Positions 42,942 to 49,692 of a DNA stretch of 64,000 nucleotides are shown here, piece by piece; the first letter of the stretch is position 1, and each line of letters begins with the position of its first letter. The notes under the pieces were generated by a model. The model did no database searches and was not told where the DNA came from. It saw nothing but the letters and a program-made list of their open reading frames with translations. A program made the translations under genes and the position numbers. The DNA comes from Terribacillus sp. DMT04 (GTDB lineage Bacteria; Bacillota; Bacilli; Bacillales; Amphibacillaceae): assembly GCF_019056395.1 (NCBI RefSeq), contig NZ_CP077639.1, positions 932,001-996,000 on the forward strand, written 5' to 3'.

Positions 42942-43206
42942 GAGGAGACTGGGAAATGCTTGTTTAAGCTATAAAAAAAACAAACCATACTGCAAGTAAC
43001 AGCAGCATGGTTTGTTTTTTTGCATTGGAAACGAAGATGAGGGCATCGCTTCGGAAATTAGTAATGATGTTCATGTAGGTGTCTACTTAAATAGCCATTC
43101 TTGTCCGACGATAACAGCTAAGGCGGAAAGGCAGCAGCTGTCAAAGGGGATTAAGTCATCGTTGTGCTTTTAGGATGAATGACTCTTAACTTGTTCCAGG
43201 CTCTTC
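42942..43206. repeat. Dispersed repeat element, copy 2 (shorter)
   Basis: 265-base non-coding element between convergent genes. Ends: GAGACTGGGAAATGC at the left, and GAGCCTGGAACAAGTT at the right when read on the other strand. Like copy 1 it has a long hairpin with T-run near the left end (AAACAAACCATACTGC.../GCAGCATGGTTTGTTT, 42973-43020), then TTTTTGCATTG, AAACGAAGATGAGGGCATCG and CTTCGGAAAT. Further on are GCCATTCTTGTCCGACGATA, ACAGCTAAGG, GCAGCAGCTGTCAAAGGG, and the TCATCGTTGTGCTTTTAGGAT end. About 115 bases of the middle of copy 1, including its GC-rich inverted repeat, are missing. Confidence 0.7.
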
Positions 43207-43208
43207 AA

Positions 43209-44072
43209 TTATATAAATGCTGTTTGTTGTATATCACTAACTTGTTCATAAGCCAGTTGTAACTGGCGTGTAATCATACCTGGCCTACCGTTACGAATAC
43301 GATTACCGTCCACTTCTATAACAGGCATAATTTCGCTTGTTGTACTCGTGATAAACACTTCATCTGCATCTAAGAGCTGCTGTGTTGAGAAGGTTGTCTC
43401 GTGTACTTCCAGCGCTGATTCTGCTGCGAGAGTTAACACGCGGTCTCGGACACAGCCGTGCAAAATGTTTGGTGCTGCTGGATGCGTGAAAAGCATATTA
43501 TCTTTCACAATAAATACGTTGGACGAAGAGCCTTCTGTCACTTGACCGTCTTTATGAAAGATAGCTTCAACTGCACCATTTTCCTTGGCTGTTTGCTTTG
43601 CTAGTACGTTAGGCAGTAAGTTTAGGCTTTTGATGTAACATAAATCCCAGCGAATATCCTCTGTTAAAATCGTTCGCACACCTTGTTGAAGCTGTGCAGC
43701 CGGACGTGGGCTTTCCTCGATATAGGCGTATAGATTGCTCGGCACATCTGGAAAAGTATGCTCACGCGGTGCAGAGCCGCGGGTGATTTGTAAATAGAGT
43801 TTTGCATCGGTGTGCACAGCATTTTTTTCTGCTAGATTTTGCAGAGAGGTGATGAGTTCTTCCTTATTGAAAGGTACTTGCAAACGTATTGCTTCTGCTG
43901 AACGATAAAGCCGTTCAATATGGGCATCGAGTAAGTCATAGTTTCCTTGATAGATACGAATAACCTCATAGATGCCGTCCCCAAACTGTAATCCTCTTTC
44001 CTCGAACGGATAGACGAGAGAATCTTTTGCAGTTATGCCATCTTGCGTCCATACATAATTATACAAGTTCAT
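43209..44072 (-). CDS. dat: D-amino-acid aminotransferase
   Basis: Fold-type IV PLP enzyme exchanging amino groups between D-amino acids, providing D-glutamate or D-alanine for the cell wall. 287 residues. Features are YPFEERGLQFGDGIYEVIRIY, RLYRSAEAIRL, the PLP Lys in CYIKSLNLLPNVLAKQ (about 146), EAIFHKDGQVTEGSSSNVF, LHGCVRDRVL, and TSTTSEIMPV. These match Bacillus D-amino acid transaminase rather than branched-chain aminotransferases. A strong AAGGAGG site precedes the ATG. Single gene. Confidence 0.94.
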   Translation of the reverse strand: MNLYNYVWTQDGITAKDSLVYPFEERGLQFGDGIYEVIRIYQGNYDLLDAHIERLYRSAEAIRLQVPFNKEELITSLQNLAEKNAVHTDAKLYLQITRGSAPREHTFPDVPSNLYAYIEESPRPAAQLQQGVRTILTEDIRWDLCYIKSLNLLPNVLAKQTAKENGAVEAIFHKDGQVTEGSSSNVFIVKDNMLFTHPAAPNILHGCVRDRVLTLAAESALEVHETTFSTQQLLDADEVFITSTTSEIMPVIEVDGNRIRNGRPGMITRQLQLAYEQVSDIQQTAFI

Positions 44073-44158
44073 CCAGATACCTCCTTTTTGTTAAGATTAA
44101 GTATAGCAGAGGAGAAAAAGCGGGAAAGTGAAAAAAATGTCGAATTTTGCTTTGAATG

Positions 44159-44187
44159 TTGCACGTGTGTAAAAACCTTGTTATACT
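44159..44187 (+). promoter_or_regulatory. Sigma-A promoter upstream of queG
   Basis: TTGCAC at 44159-44164, 17 bases, TATACT at 44182-44187. Predicted start near 44194, giving a leader of about 165 bases before queG. Confidence 0.75.
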
Positions 44188-44257
44188 ACTTAACATACTA
44201 TTTATAAACCGGGGTATTCATTTCGCGTATCATGAACTTGTACATTACCCTTGAGCC

Positions 44258-44300
44258 AACGCAGTGTCTCGTTTTAAACGTAACGAGGCATTGCGTTTTT
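44258..44300 (+). terminator. Intrinsic terminator inside the queG leader
   Basis: AACGCAGTGTCTCGTT at 44258 pairs along its whole 16 bases, with two G-U pairs, to AACGAGGCATTGCGTT ending 44297, followed by TTTT. It lies between the queG promoter and the gene, where it could act as an attenuator or end a short RNA. Confidence 0.75.
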
Positions 44301-44357
44301 ACTATGCCTAATATGGAAATAATGCTAGAAATACTAATAAAAAAGGGAGGCGGCATA

Positions 44358-45506
44358 ATGGATACGGAAAAGCTAAAACAAGAGCTGATTGCTTACAGTA
44401 AGGAAATCGGTGTTGATAAAATCAGATTCACAACGGCAGATGTCTTCCAAGAGCTAAAGGAAAGACTAAAGCAGCAGCAGGAAAAAAATTATCAATCTGG
44501 ATTTGAAAAAGGGACAATCGAAGAACGAACTGAACCGAAAAAACTCATGCCATCAGCTCAATCCATTATTGCCATTGCGCTTGCGTATCCTTCCCGACTC
44601 CCTAATGCTCCTAAAAGTACAAAAGAAGAACCACGCGGACTGTTTTGCCGTGCCTCCTGGGGGATGGATTACCATGAGGTTCTGCGCGATCGCTTGAATA
44701 AGCTGTCTGCTTTTCTTGCAGAAAGAGTGGAAGGGTTTGCTTATCGTTCTATGGTCGATACAGGAGAATTATCTGACCGTGCAGTGGCAGAACGAGCGGG
44801 AATCGGCTTTAGCGCTAAAAACAGCTTTGTTATTACACCTGAGTTTGGTTCATACGTCTATCTTGGTGAAATGATTACCAATATACCTTTCCAGCCGGAT
44901 GACGCAGTTGAGGATAGTTGTGGCAGCTGTACAAAGTGCATTGACTCTTGTCCAACAGGAGCGCTTGTCCAGGGCGGACAACTGAACGCCCAGCGCTGCA
45001 TCGCTTATTTGACACAAACGAAGGATTTTCTTCCGGATGAATTTCGAACAAAAATCGGCAATCGTATTTACGGCTGTGATACGTGCCAGCTTGTTTGTCC
45101 AAAGAACAAAGGCATGGACTTCCACCTTCATCAAGAGATGGAACCTGATCCAGAGATTGTGAAGCCGTTATTAAAACCATTGCTGAAAATGTCCAATAAA
45201 GAATTCAAAACCAAGTTTGGTGTGATTTCTGGTTCGTGGCGCGGTAAGAAACCGATTCAACGCAATGCTATCTTGACGATGGCCCATTATAAAACAACGA
45301 CAGCAGTCCCAGATTTAATCGAGCTTATGGAAAAGGACCCACGTCCTGTTATCCGCGGAACTGCTGCCTGGGCAATCGGTAAAATTGGGCTGCCGGAAGG
45401 TTTTGAAGCTATCAAACGTGCGGTGGGAGAAGAGGAAGACGAACAAGTACGAGAAGAAATGGAAAAGGGATTGAAATTCGAAAAAGAATACGTGAATGCA
45501 AATTAA
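44358..45506 (+). CDS. queG: Epoxyqueuosine reductase
   Basis: Cobalamin- and iron-sulfur-dependent enzyme for the last step of queuosine synthesis, reducing epoxyqueuosine in tRNA wobble position 34. 382 residues. Present are the catalytic Asp region SMVDTGELSDRAVAERAGIG, two [4Fe-4S] motifs CGSCTKCIDSCP (about 190-201) and CDTCQLVCP with an upstream Cys, and a C-terminal HEAT-like part (AVPDLIELMEKDPRPVIRGTAAWAIGKIG). ATG 44358 follows GGGAGGCGG. The frame is open 42 codons upstream across the leader terminator, which is not taken as coding. Confidence 0.94.
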   Translation: MDTEKLKQELIAYSKEIGVDKIRFTTADVFQELKERLKQQQEKNYQSGFEKGTIEERTEPKKLMPSAQSIIAIALAYPSRLPNAPKSTKEEPRGLFCRASWGMDYHEVLRDRLNKLSAFLAERVEGFAYRSMVDTGELSDRAVAERAGIGFSAKNSFVITPEFGSYVYLGEMITNIPFQPDDAVEDSCGSCTKCIDSCPTGALVQGGQLNAQRCIAYLTQTKDFLPDEFRTKIGNRIYGCDTCQLVCPKNKGMDFHLHQEMEPDPEIVKPLLKPLLKMSNKEFKTKFGVISGSWRGKKPIQRNAILTMAHYKTTTAVPDLIELMEKDPRPVIRGTAAWAIGKIGLPEGFEAIKRAVGEEEDEQVREEMEKGLKFEKEYVNAN

Positions 45507-45530
45507 AAAGGAGCGCATGCTCCTTTTTAG
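45505..45530. terminator. Terminator after queG
   Basis: AAAAAGGAGC/GCTCCTTTTT with a GCAT loop directly follows the stop codon. The A and T flanks suit both directions. Confidence 0.9.
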
Positions 45531-45613
45531 TTTTGTCATGAAAAGACAATATATTTACTGAGAACATGATGCTCTCAGTTAACCGCATAGATAAAGCTAA
45601 CTTTTACGGTTGG

Positions 45614-46363
45614 TTAATGTTGCGCCCAGCCTTTTTGCGTAATAAAGTCTTTCATGTAAGTACGTCGGGGGACTCGCAGTTTATCGGTAGTCTGTTGTGT
45701 CCAGCTCGTGTTACGCATGTTTTCCGTTCGATTTACATAATAAGACTGGATTGTACGATCGTATTCTTCAAGATGTGCATTGAGTGTACCTTTATCTACA
45801 TTATAACGATTTTCGTGATAAACACTGGCGAAAGGGAGACGTGGTTTTTTTTCATGCACTGTTTCGGGATAGCCGACGGCAATTCCGAATAGCGGCAGTA
45901 CATGAGCAGGAATACCAAGGCTGGCTGAGACACCTGCCAAGTTATTGCGAAGACCGCCTATATAGCAGATTCCTAGTCCCATTGATTCAGCTGCAATTGC
46001 CAGATTCTGTGCGGCAAGAGAAGCATCAATAGTTCCAATCAGCAATGCTTCTGTTCCTTGAATAGATTCAGAAATATCTGCTCGCAGGTTTTGGGCCATT
46101 TCTTTATGACGATAAAAGTCGGCGCAAAAAACAAAGAAGTGACCGTTCTTCACAACATAATTTTGGCTTCCCGCATACGTACTGAGCTCCTTTTTTACCA
46201 ACGGGTCACTTACGCCAATGATGGAATACGCTTGAAGGAAGCTCGACGTGGATGCTGATTGGGCAGCCGTGACGAGTTCCTGTACCTGTTTCTCTGAAAG
46301 CGGATCAGCTGAGAAAGATCTTACTGATTTGTGGTTAAGGATAGTTTGCATAACATCTGACAT
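45614..46363 (-). CDS. Nitroreductase family protein (NfsA/NfrA-like)
   Basis: FMN-dependent NAD(P)H oxidoreductase of 249 residues. NHKSVRSFSADPLSE at the N-terminus and AQSASTSSFLQAYSIIGV supply FMN-phosphate contacts; AAESMGLGICYIGGLRN and PLFGIAVGYPE are the typical central motifs of the NfsA/Frp subgroup, with EYDRTIQSYYVNR at the C-terminus. Such enzymes reduce quinones, flavins and nitro compounds. ATG 46363 follows GGGGGAG; the longer open frame upstream has no site. Monocistronic, convergent with queG. Confidence 0.9.
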   Translation of the reverse strand: MSDVMQTILNHKSVRSFSADPLSEKQVQELVTAAQSASTSSFLQAYSIIGVSDPLVKKELSTYAGSQNYVVKNGHFFVFCADFYRHKEMAQNLRADISESIQGTEALLIGTIDASLAAQNLAIAAESMGLGICYIGGLRNNLAGVSASLGIPAHVLPLFGIAVGYPETVHEKKPRLPFASVYHENRYNVDKGTLNAHLEEYDRTIQSYYVNRTENMRNTSWTQQTTDKLRVPRRTYMKDFITQKGWAQH

Positions 46364-46460
46364 CGTATTCTCCCCCTTTCTTATAAGGATACACAAAACA
46401 GACACATTTGTAACTAAAAATGTTTGCGCTTTCATTTTGTGTTTCGGTCAAGCTGTTGAA

Positions 46461-46489
46461 GCATATACTGTCATGATTCTACATACATA
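46461..46489 (+). promoter_or_regulatory. Candidate sigma-E promoter
   Basis: GCATATA at 46461-46467, a 14-base spacer and CATACATA at 46482-46489 differ from the mother-cell sigma-E consensus (KMATATT, CATACAHT) at one position in each box. The predicted start would fall within the ribosome binding site of the 38-residue peptide gene, giving a very short leader, so the call is tentative. Confidence 0.4.
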
Positions 46490-46505
46490 CAAATGAGGTG
46501 GCAAT

Positions 46506-46622
46506 ATGGAAACGTTCATGACAATCATATCTGTTTTTGTTGTTGGAGGGTTGCTTCTCTTACGGGGCTTTGCAATGTCGTACCGCAGAAAGAACAGGAG
46601 GGATAGAGATGGGGAAGAATGA
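46506..46622 (+). CDS. 38-residue membrane peptide upstream of the amidase-like gene
   Basis: Very short gene with a GAGGTGG site. It encodes one hydrophobic helix (about residues 4-20, [15 protein letters not shown]) and an Arg-rich tail ending [12 protein letters not shown]. It overlaps the start of the amidase-like gene by 14 bases, and the AGGAGG of that gene lies inside its coding sequence. Translational coupling is therefore likely. No family recognised. Confidence 0.5.
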   Translation: METFMTIISVFVVGGLLLLRGFAMSYRRKNRRDRDGEE

Positions 46623-47460
46623 ACAGTTGGTGAATTTTTGGCTGCAGGAAGTCGAAGAGCGGAAAGAAGGCAATTGGCTCGTTGAACGGATAGCCGCTCA
46701 TGAACACGAAGGTGCAAAAGTAGCTCAAGTTAAAGGAAAAGGCACAATTCTAAGGGAAGAGCATGACAGTGAGGAAGATATTATTACCTACAGCCTATGC
46801 GCTACTTTTCTTGTCCATAAGCAGCATGGAACGTATCATGAAGAAGAAGTACATACGCATACCGCTTATATGCGTAATGGTCAAATCGTACGCCATGAAC
46901 AAAAGGAAGAGGCAGTTCAGCCGCATGTGCATGGACTTGTCGGATATGAAAGCAATGATGAAAACTTTGATCGGCAATTCAACTATGACAGACGGGCTGC
47001 TGTACAATATGCCGAGCGCTGGTGGAACGACTATAATCCGGCATACAAAAAGTTTGAGGTCGATTGCACGAATTATATTTCTCAATGCTTACATGCAGGC
47101 GGGGCGCCAATGCGAGGTGAGCCAGACCGAAGCTCAGGCTGGTGGTATAACGGAGATAGCTGGAGCTATAGTTTCACAGTAGCGAACGCGCTGCGGTGGT
47201 ATTTGAGCGGGTCTAAACAAGGGCTGCAAGGAAAAGAAGTTGCGGACGCACGATTGCTTCGGCCTGGAGATGTTATTTGCTATGACTTCGAAGGGGATGG
47301 AAACTTTAATCACAATACAATTGTGGTAGCTCGGGATCCACAAGGAGAACCATTAGTTAATGCGCACACTGCTAATAGCAGAATGCGGAATTGGGCGTAT
47401 CGTGATTCCCCTGCCTATACAGAAAACGTTGTCTATAAATTTTTCCAGATTGGGGTCTGA
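46609..47460 (+). CDS. Amidase-domain protein (Amidase_6 / YhbB-like)
   Basis: 283-residue protein. The N-terminal 125 residues are polar and helical-to-strand with no known motif. From about residue 125 there is the putative amidase domain (PF12671-like, cysteine peptidase fold): [18 protein letters not shown], the nucleophile region [37 protein letters not shown], the His of NHNTIVV, and [18 protein letters not shown]. No signal peptide is visible. It may act on cell-wall peptides; the candidate sigma-E promoter upstream suggests a sporulation role, which is inference. ATG 46609 follows AGGAGGG. Confidence 0.85.
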   Translation: MGKNEQLVNFWLQEVEERKEGNWLVERIAAHEHEGAKVAQVKGKGTILREEHDSEEDIITYSLCATFLVHKQHGTYHEEEVHTHTAYMRNGQIVRHEQKEEAVQPHVHGLVGYESNDENFDRQFNYDRRAAVQYAERWWNDYNPAYKKFEVDCTNYISQCLHAGGAPMRGEPDRSSGWWYNGDSWSYSFTVANALRWYLSGSKQGLQGKEVADARLLRPGDVICYDFEGDGNFNHNTIVVARDPQGEPLVNAHTANSRMRNWAYRDSPAYTENVVYKFFQIGV

Positions 47461-47514
47461 CCTCTGCTGTGCTATACTAGTAAGGTTGAAAGTTAAAAAC
47501 AGAGGTGAAAGTTA

Positions 47515-47988
47515 ATGCCAAGACATATCGTACTATACCAGCCAGAAATTCCAGCAAATACAGGGAATATCGCCCGTACCTGTCTCGCTACCGATACTAC
47601 TTTACATCTTATTCGTCCACTTGGATTTTCGACAGATGACAAGATGCTAAGACGGTCAGGGCTGGATTATTGGCATGACGTGGATATCCGCTATTACGAT
47701 AGTATGGAAGAACTATATGAGCAATTTCCTGAAGGAGCCTATTATTATATAGAGAATTTTGGTACGAAACATTATTCGGACTATGACTTCAGTGATACGA
47801 ATCAAGACATCTTGTTTGTATTTGGTCGAGAATCGACTGGAATTCCCAAAGACTTGCTCATAGGGAAAGAAGAACAATGTCTTCGAATTCATATGACGGA
47901 TAAAGTTCGATCCCTTAATCTGTCTAATACCGCAGCAATTATTATTTATGAAGCGCTTCGTCAGCAAAACTTTGATGGATTATCCTGA
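47515..47988 (+). CDS. trmL: tRNA (cytidine(34)-2'-O)-methyltransferase
   Basis: SPOUT-class methyltransferase that 2'-O-methylates position 34 of certain leucine tRNAs using SAM. 157 residues, normal length. Motifs are HIVLYQPEIPANTGNIARTC, LHLIRPLGFS, LFVFGRESTGIP (motif 2, knot), and RSLNLSNTAAIIIYEALRQ (motif 3). An AGAGGTGAAAG site precedes the ATG. With queG it is the second wobble-base modification gene in this stretch. Confidence 0.95.
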   Translation: MPRHIVLYQPEIPANTGNIARTCLATDTTLHLIRPLGFSTDDKMLRRSGLDYWHDVDIRYYDSMEELYEQFPEGAYYYIENFGTKHYSDYDFSDTNQDILFVFGRESTGIPKDLLIGKEEQCLRIHMTDKVRSLNLSNTAAIIIYEALRQQNFDGLS

Positions 47989-48017
47989 ACTGCACCTTGT
48001 GTGCAGTTTATTTTTTT
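47988..48017 (+). terminator. Terminator after trmL
   Basis: AACTGCAC/GTGCAGTT with a five-base loop is followed by TATTTTTTT. Confidence 0.88.
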
Positions 48018-48141
48018 CTAGTTAATTGGACTTAGATTCCTTCCGCCAACCTGCGCTAATAGAACAATTTTTTTGGTAATAATAGACTAATGTCACTTAT
48101 ATCCGGTGGATTTACTAATGTGACGCTGTATAATGAAATGC

Positions 48142-48456
48142 ATGAATAATGTGAGTGATTACACGCTATTGCTTCGGGCATTTGGAGATAAGCTCCGTTA
48201 TCTCAGAAAGAAACAAATGCTGACACAAGAGGAATTGGCTGGCGTGGCGGGTTTTAATCGATCGTACTACTCAGATATTGAAAATGGGAAACGAAATATA
48301 TCATTTATTGGTATTAGCAAGCTGGCAGCTGCACTAAATGTAGAGATGCGGGACCTCTTGCCGGCAAAAGAAGACTATTATAAGCTGCTCGAATTAGATG
48401 CAAGACACCGACAGGAAACGATAACATATATATACGGCAGCACGATTGAAGGATAG
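48142..48456 (+). CDS. XRE family transcriptional regulator, possibly leaderless
   Basis: About 104-residue DNA-binding protein. The Cro/CI-type HTH covers about residues 16-70: LRYLRKKQMLTQEELAGVAGFNRSYYSDIENG is followed by ISKLAAALNVEMRDLLP. The C-terminus has no further domain. A TATAAT lies at 48129-48134 and overlaps the first in-frame ATG (48133). Transcription from it would start near 48141, directly at the next in-frame ATG, 48142. No ribosome binding site is seen before either ATG, so a leaderless message, as for lambda cI, is plausible. A GTG at 48151 is an alternative start. Confidence 0.82.
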   Translation: MNNVSDYTLLLRAFGDKLRYLRKKQMLTQEELAGVAGFNRSYYSDIENGKRNISFIGISKLAAALNVEMRDLLPAKEDYYKLLELDARHRQETITYIYGSTIEG

Positions 48457-48525
48457 ATACGTAATACTTAAAGAGCGAAAGAATAAAACTTCTCGATGCC
48501 GGCCAGTTCCAAAATAGGTTGTTAG

Positions 48526-48551
48526 GCTGCCGGAATGATGGCAGCTTTTTT
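48526..48551 (+). terminator. Terminator after the XRE regulator gene
   Basis: GCTGCC/GGCAGC with an eight-base loop is followed by six T, just before the HD-GYP gene. Confidence 0.8.
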
Positions 48552-48571
48552 GATGGAAAAGGAGAATGGAA

Positions 48572-49594
48572 TTGATATTAAAACGCAAACGCATCCAAGA
48601 TATACTTCTGGATGATGTGATTGGAAATGACATCATCTTAGCAGACCAGGCCACAGTAGAAAAAGGAACCGTCATCAGCCAGGCAGTGCTTGAACAGCTG
48701 AAGCAGAACAACGTGCCCTCCGTCGTTGTGGAGACGACAGAAGAAGCGGCTGCCGATCTATTTAACAAGTCAGACCGGCTGCAGCATACGATTCAGCAGC
48801 TCCTGGAAAAGGAAACAGATCACCAAGCAACATACAAGCGCAGCATGGAGAAGCACTTTTATACGAATTTATCTTATATTGCATTTGAATATCGTTATGG
48901 CAAACTGCTGTATGGTGAAGAAAGCATTCGTTTCCTAAAAGACTTGTATGTTAAAAGCCTAAAAACGATGGGACGCAGCAGTTTATGGCATTTGTTAGAA
49001 CAACGAGATCCTTACGCTTTCATCCATTCCTTGGATGTATTCGTCATTGGTACGATGCTCGCCTATCACATGAATGTTGTTCAATTGGACTTTTGTGCTA
49101 CAGGTTATTTATTTCATGATGTCGGCAAGCTGGAGATCCCGCGTGAGATTCTCGATAAGACGACAGCATTAACAAAAGAGGAATATGAGATTGTCCAGAC
49201 ACATACAGTCAAAGGAGAAATGCTTCTGCAGCAAGCTGGCGACCCCTTAATGGGACGCTATGCACGGAGCCATCATGAACGTCTGAATAAAAAAGGATAT
49301 CCTGATGGTGCTTATTTGCCAGAGCTCGGCATTGATATTCAAATATTAGCGGTTGTGGACACGTTTTCAGCATTAACACTATCCCGAACATATCGAGAAG
49401 TACTTCCAGCAGAAGAAGCTATTCAGCTTTTGCTGGAGATGTCGGATGCTTATCCGAAAAAGATTGTTAAAAAGCTGGCGCAGCTTATGCATGTCTACCC
49501 GAATGAAAAAGAGATGTTGGAGATGGATGATGTTTTGTTTAGTGCGTATACCGACGAAGCAACGCTTGAAATAGGCTGGAAACGAAAACCGTAA
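48572..49594 (+). CDS. HD-GYP domain protein (probable c-di-GMP phosphodiesterase)
   Basis: About 340 residues. The N-terminal 110 residues form a small domain common to Bacillaceae HD-GYP proteins (LILKRKRIQDILLDDVIGND, GTVISQAVLEQLKQNNV). The catalytic domain (about 140-320) has HSLDV, YLFHDVGKLEIP with the metal HD pair, HTVKGEMLL, SHHERLNKKGYPDG with the GYP motif, and VVDTFSALT. All metal ligands appear intact, so hydrolysis of cyclic di-GMP is expected. TTG 48572 is preferred over ATG 48566 because AAAGGAGA ends one base before the ATG but seven before the TTG. Confidence 0.87.
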   Translation: MILKRKRIQDILLDDVIGNDIILADQATVEKGTVISQAVLEQLKQNNVPSVVVETTEEAAADLFNKSDRLQHTIQQLLEKETDHQATYKRSMEKHFYTNLSYIAFEYRYGKLLYGEESIRFLKDLYVKSLKTMGRSSLWHLLEQRDPYAFIHSLDVFVIGTMLAYHMNVVQLDFCATGYLFHDVGKLEIPREILDKTTALTKEEYEIVQTHTVKGEMLLQQAGDPLMGRYARSHHERLNKKGYPDGAYLPELGIDIQILAVVDTFSALTLSRTYREVLPAEEAIQLLLEMSDAYPKKIVKKLAQLMHVYPNEKEMLEMDDVLFSAYTDEATLEIGWKRKP

Positions 49595-49617
49595 GCAGCT
49601 GGAATATGGATTTACTG

Positions 49618-49646
49618 GCATGACACCACTGCCCCAGGCATACATT
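49618..49646 (+). promoter_or_regulatory. Probable sigma-E promoter of prkA
   Basis: CATACATT at 49639-49646 fits the sigma-E -10 consensus exactly. GCATGAC lies 14 bases upstream and matches four of seven -35 positions. prkA of B. subtilis is also transcribed during sporulation by a mother-cell sigma factor. Confidence 0.55.
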
Positions 49647-49682
49647 AAGGTAATCGCCTTTTGTCTAACAATGCCTGGGAGG
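49633..49682 (+). promoter_or_regulatory. Inverted repeat able to mask the prkA ribosome binding site
   Basis: CCCAGGCAT at 49633-49641 is an exact reverse complement of ATGCCTGGG at 49671-49679, whose last three bases are part of the GGGAGG site. The left arm overlaps the -10 of the prkA promoter, so only transcripts entering from upstream could form the stem. Confidence 0.5.
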
Positions 49683-49692
49683 TTAACGAATA

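Noticed and set aside
44232-44357. N-terminal extension of queG from ATG 44232
   Set aside because: The extension runs through the leader terminator hairpin and has no site, while ATG 44358 has GGGAGGCGG and gives the normal QueG length.
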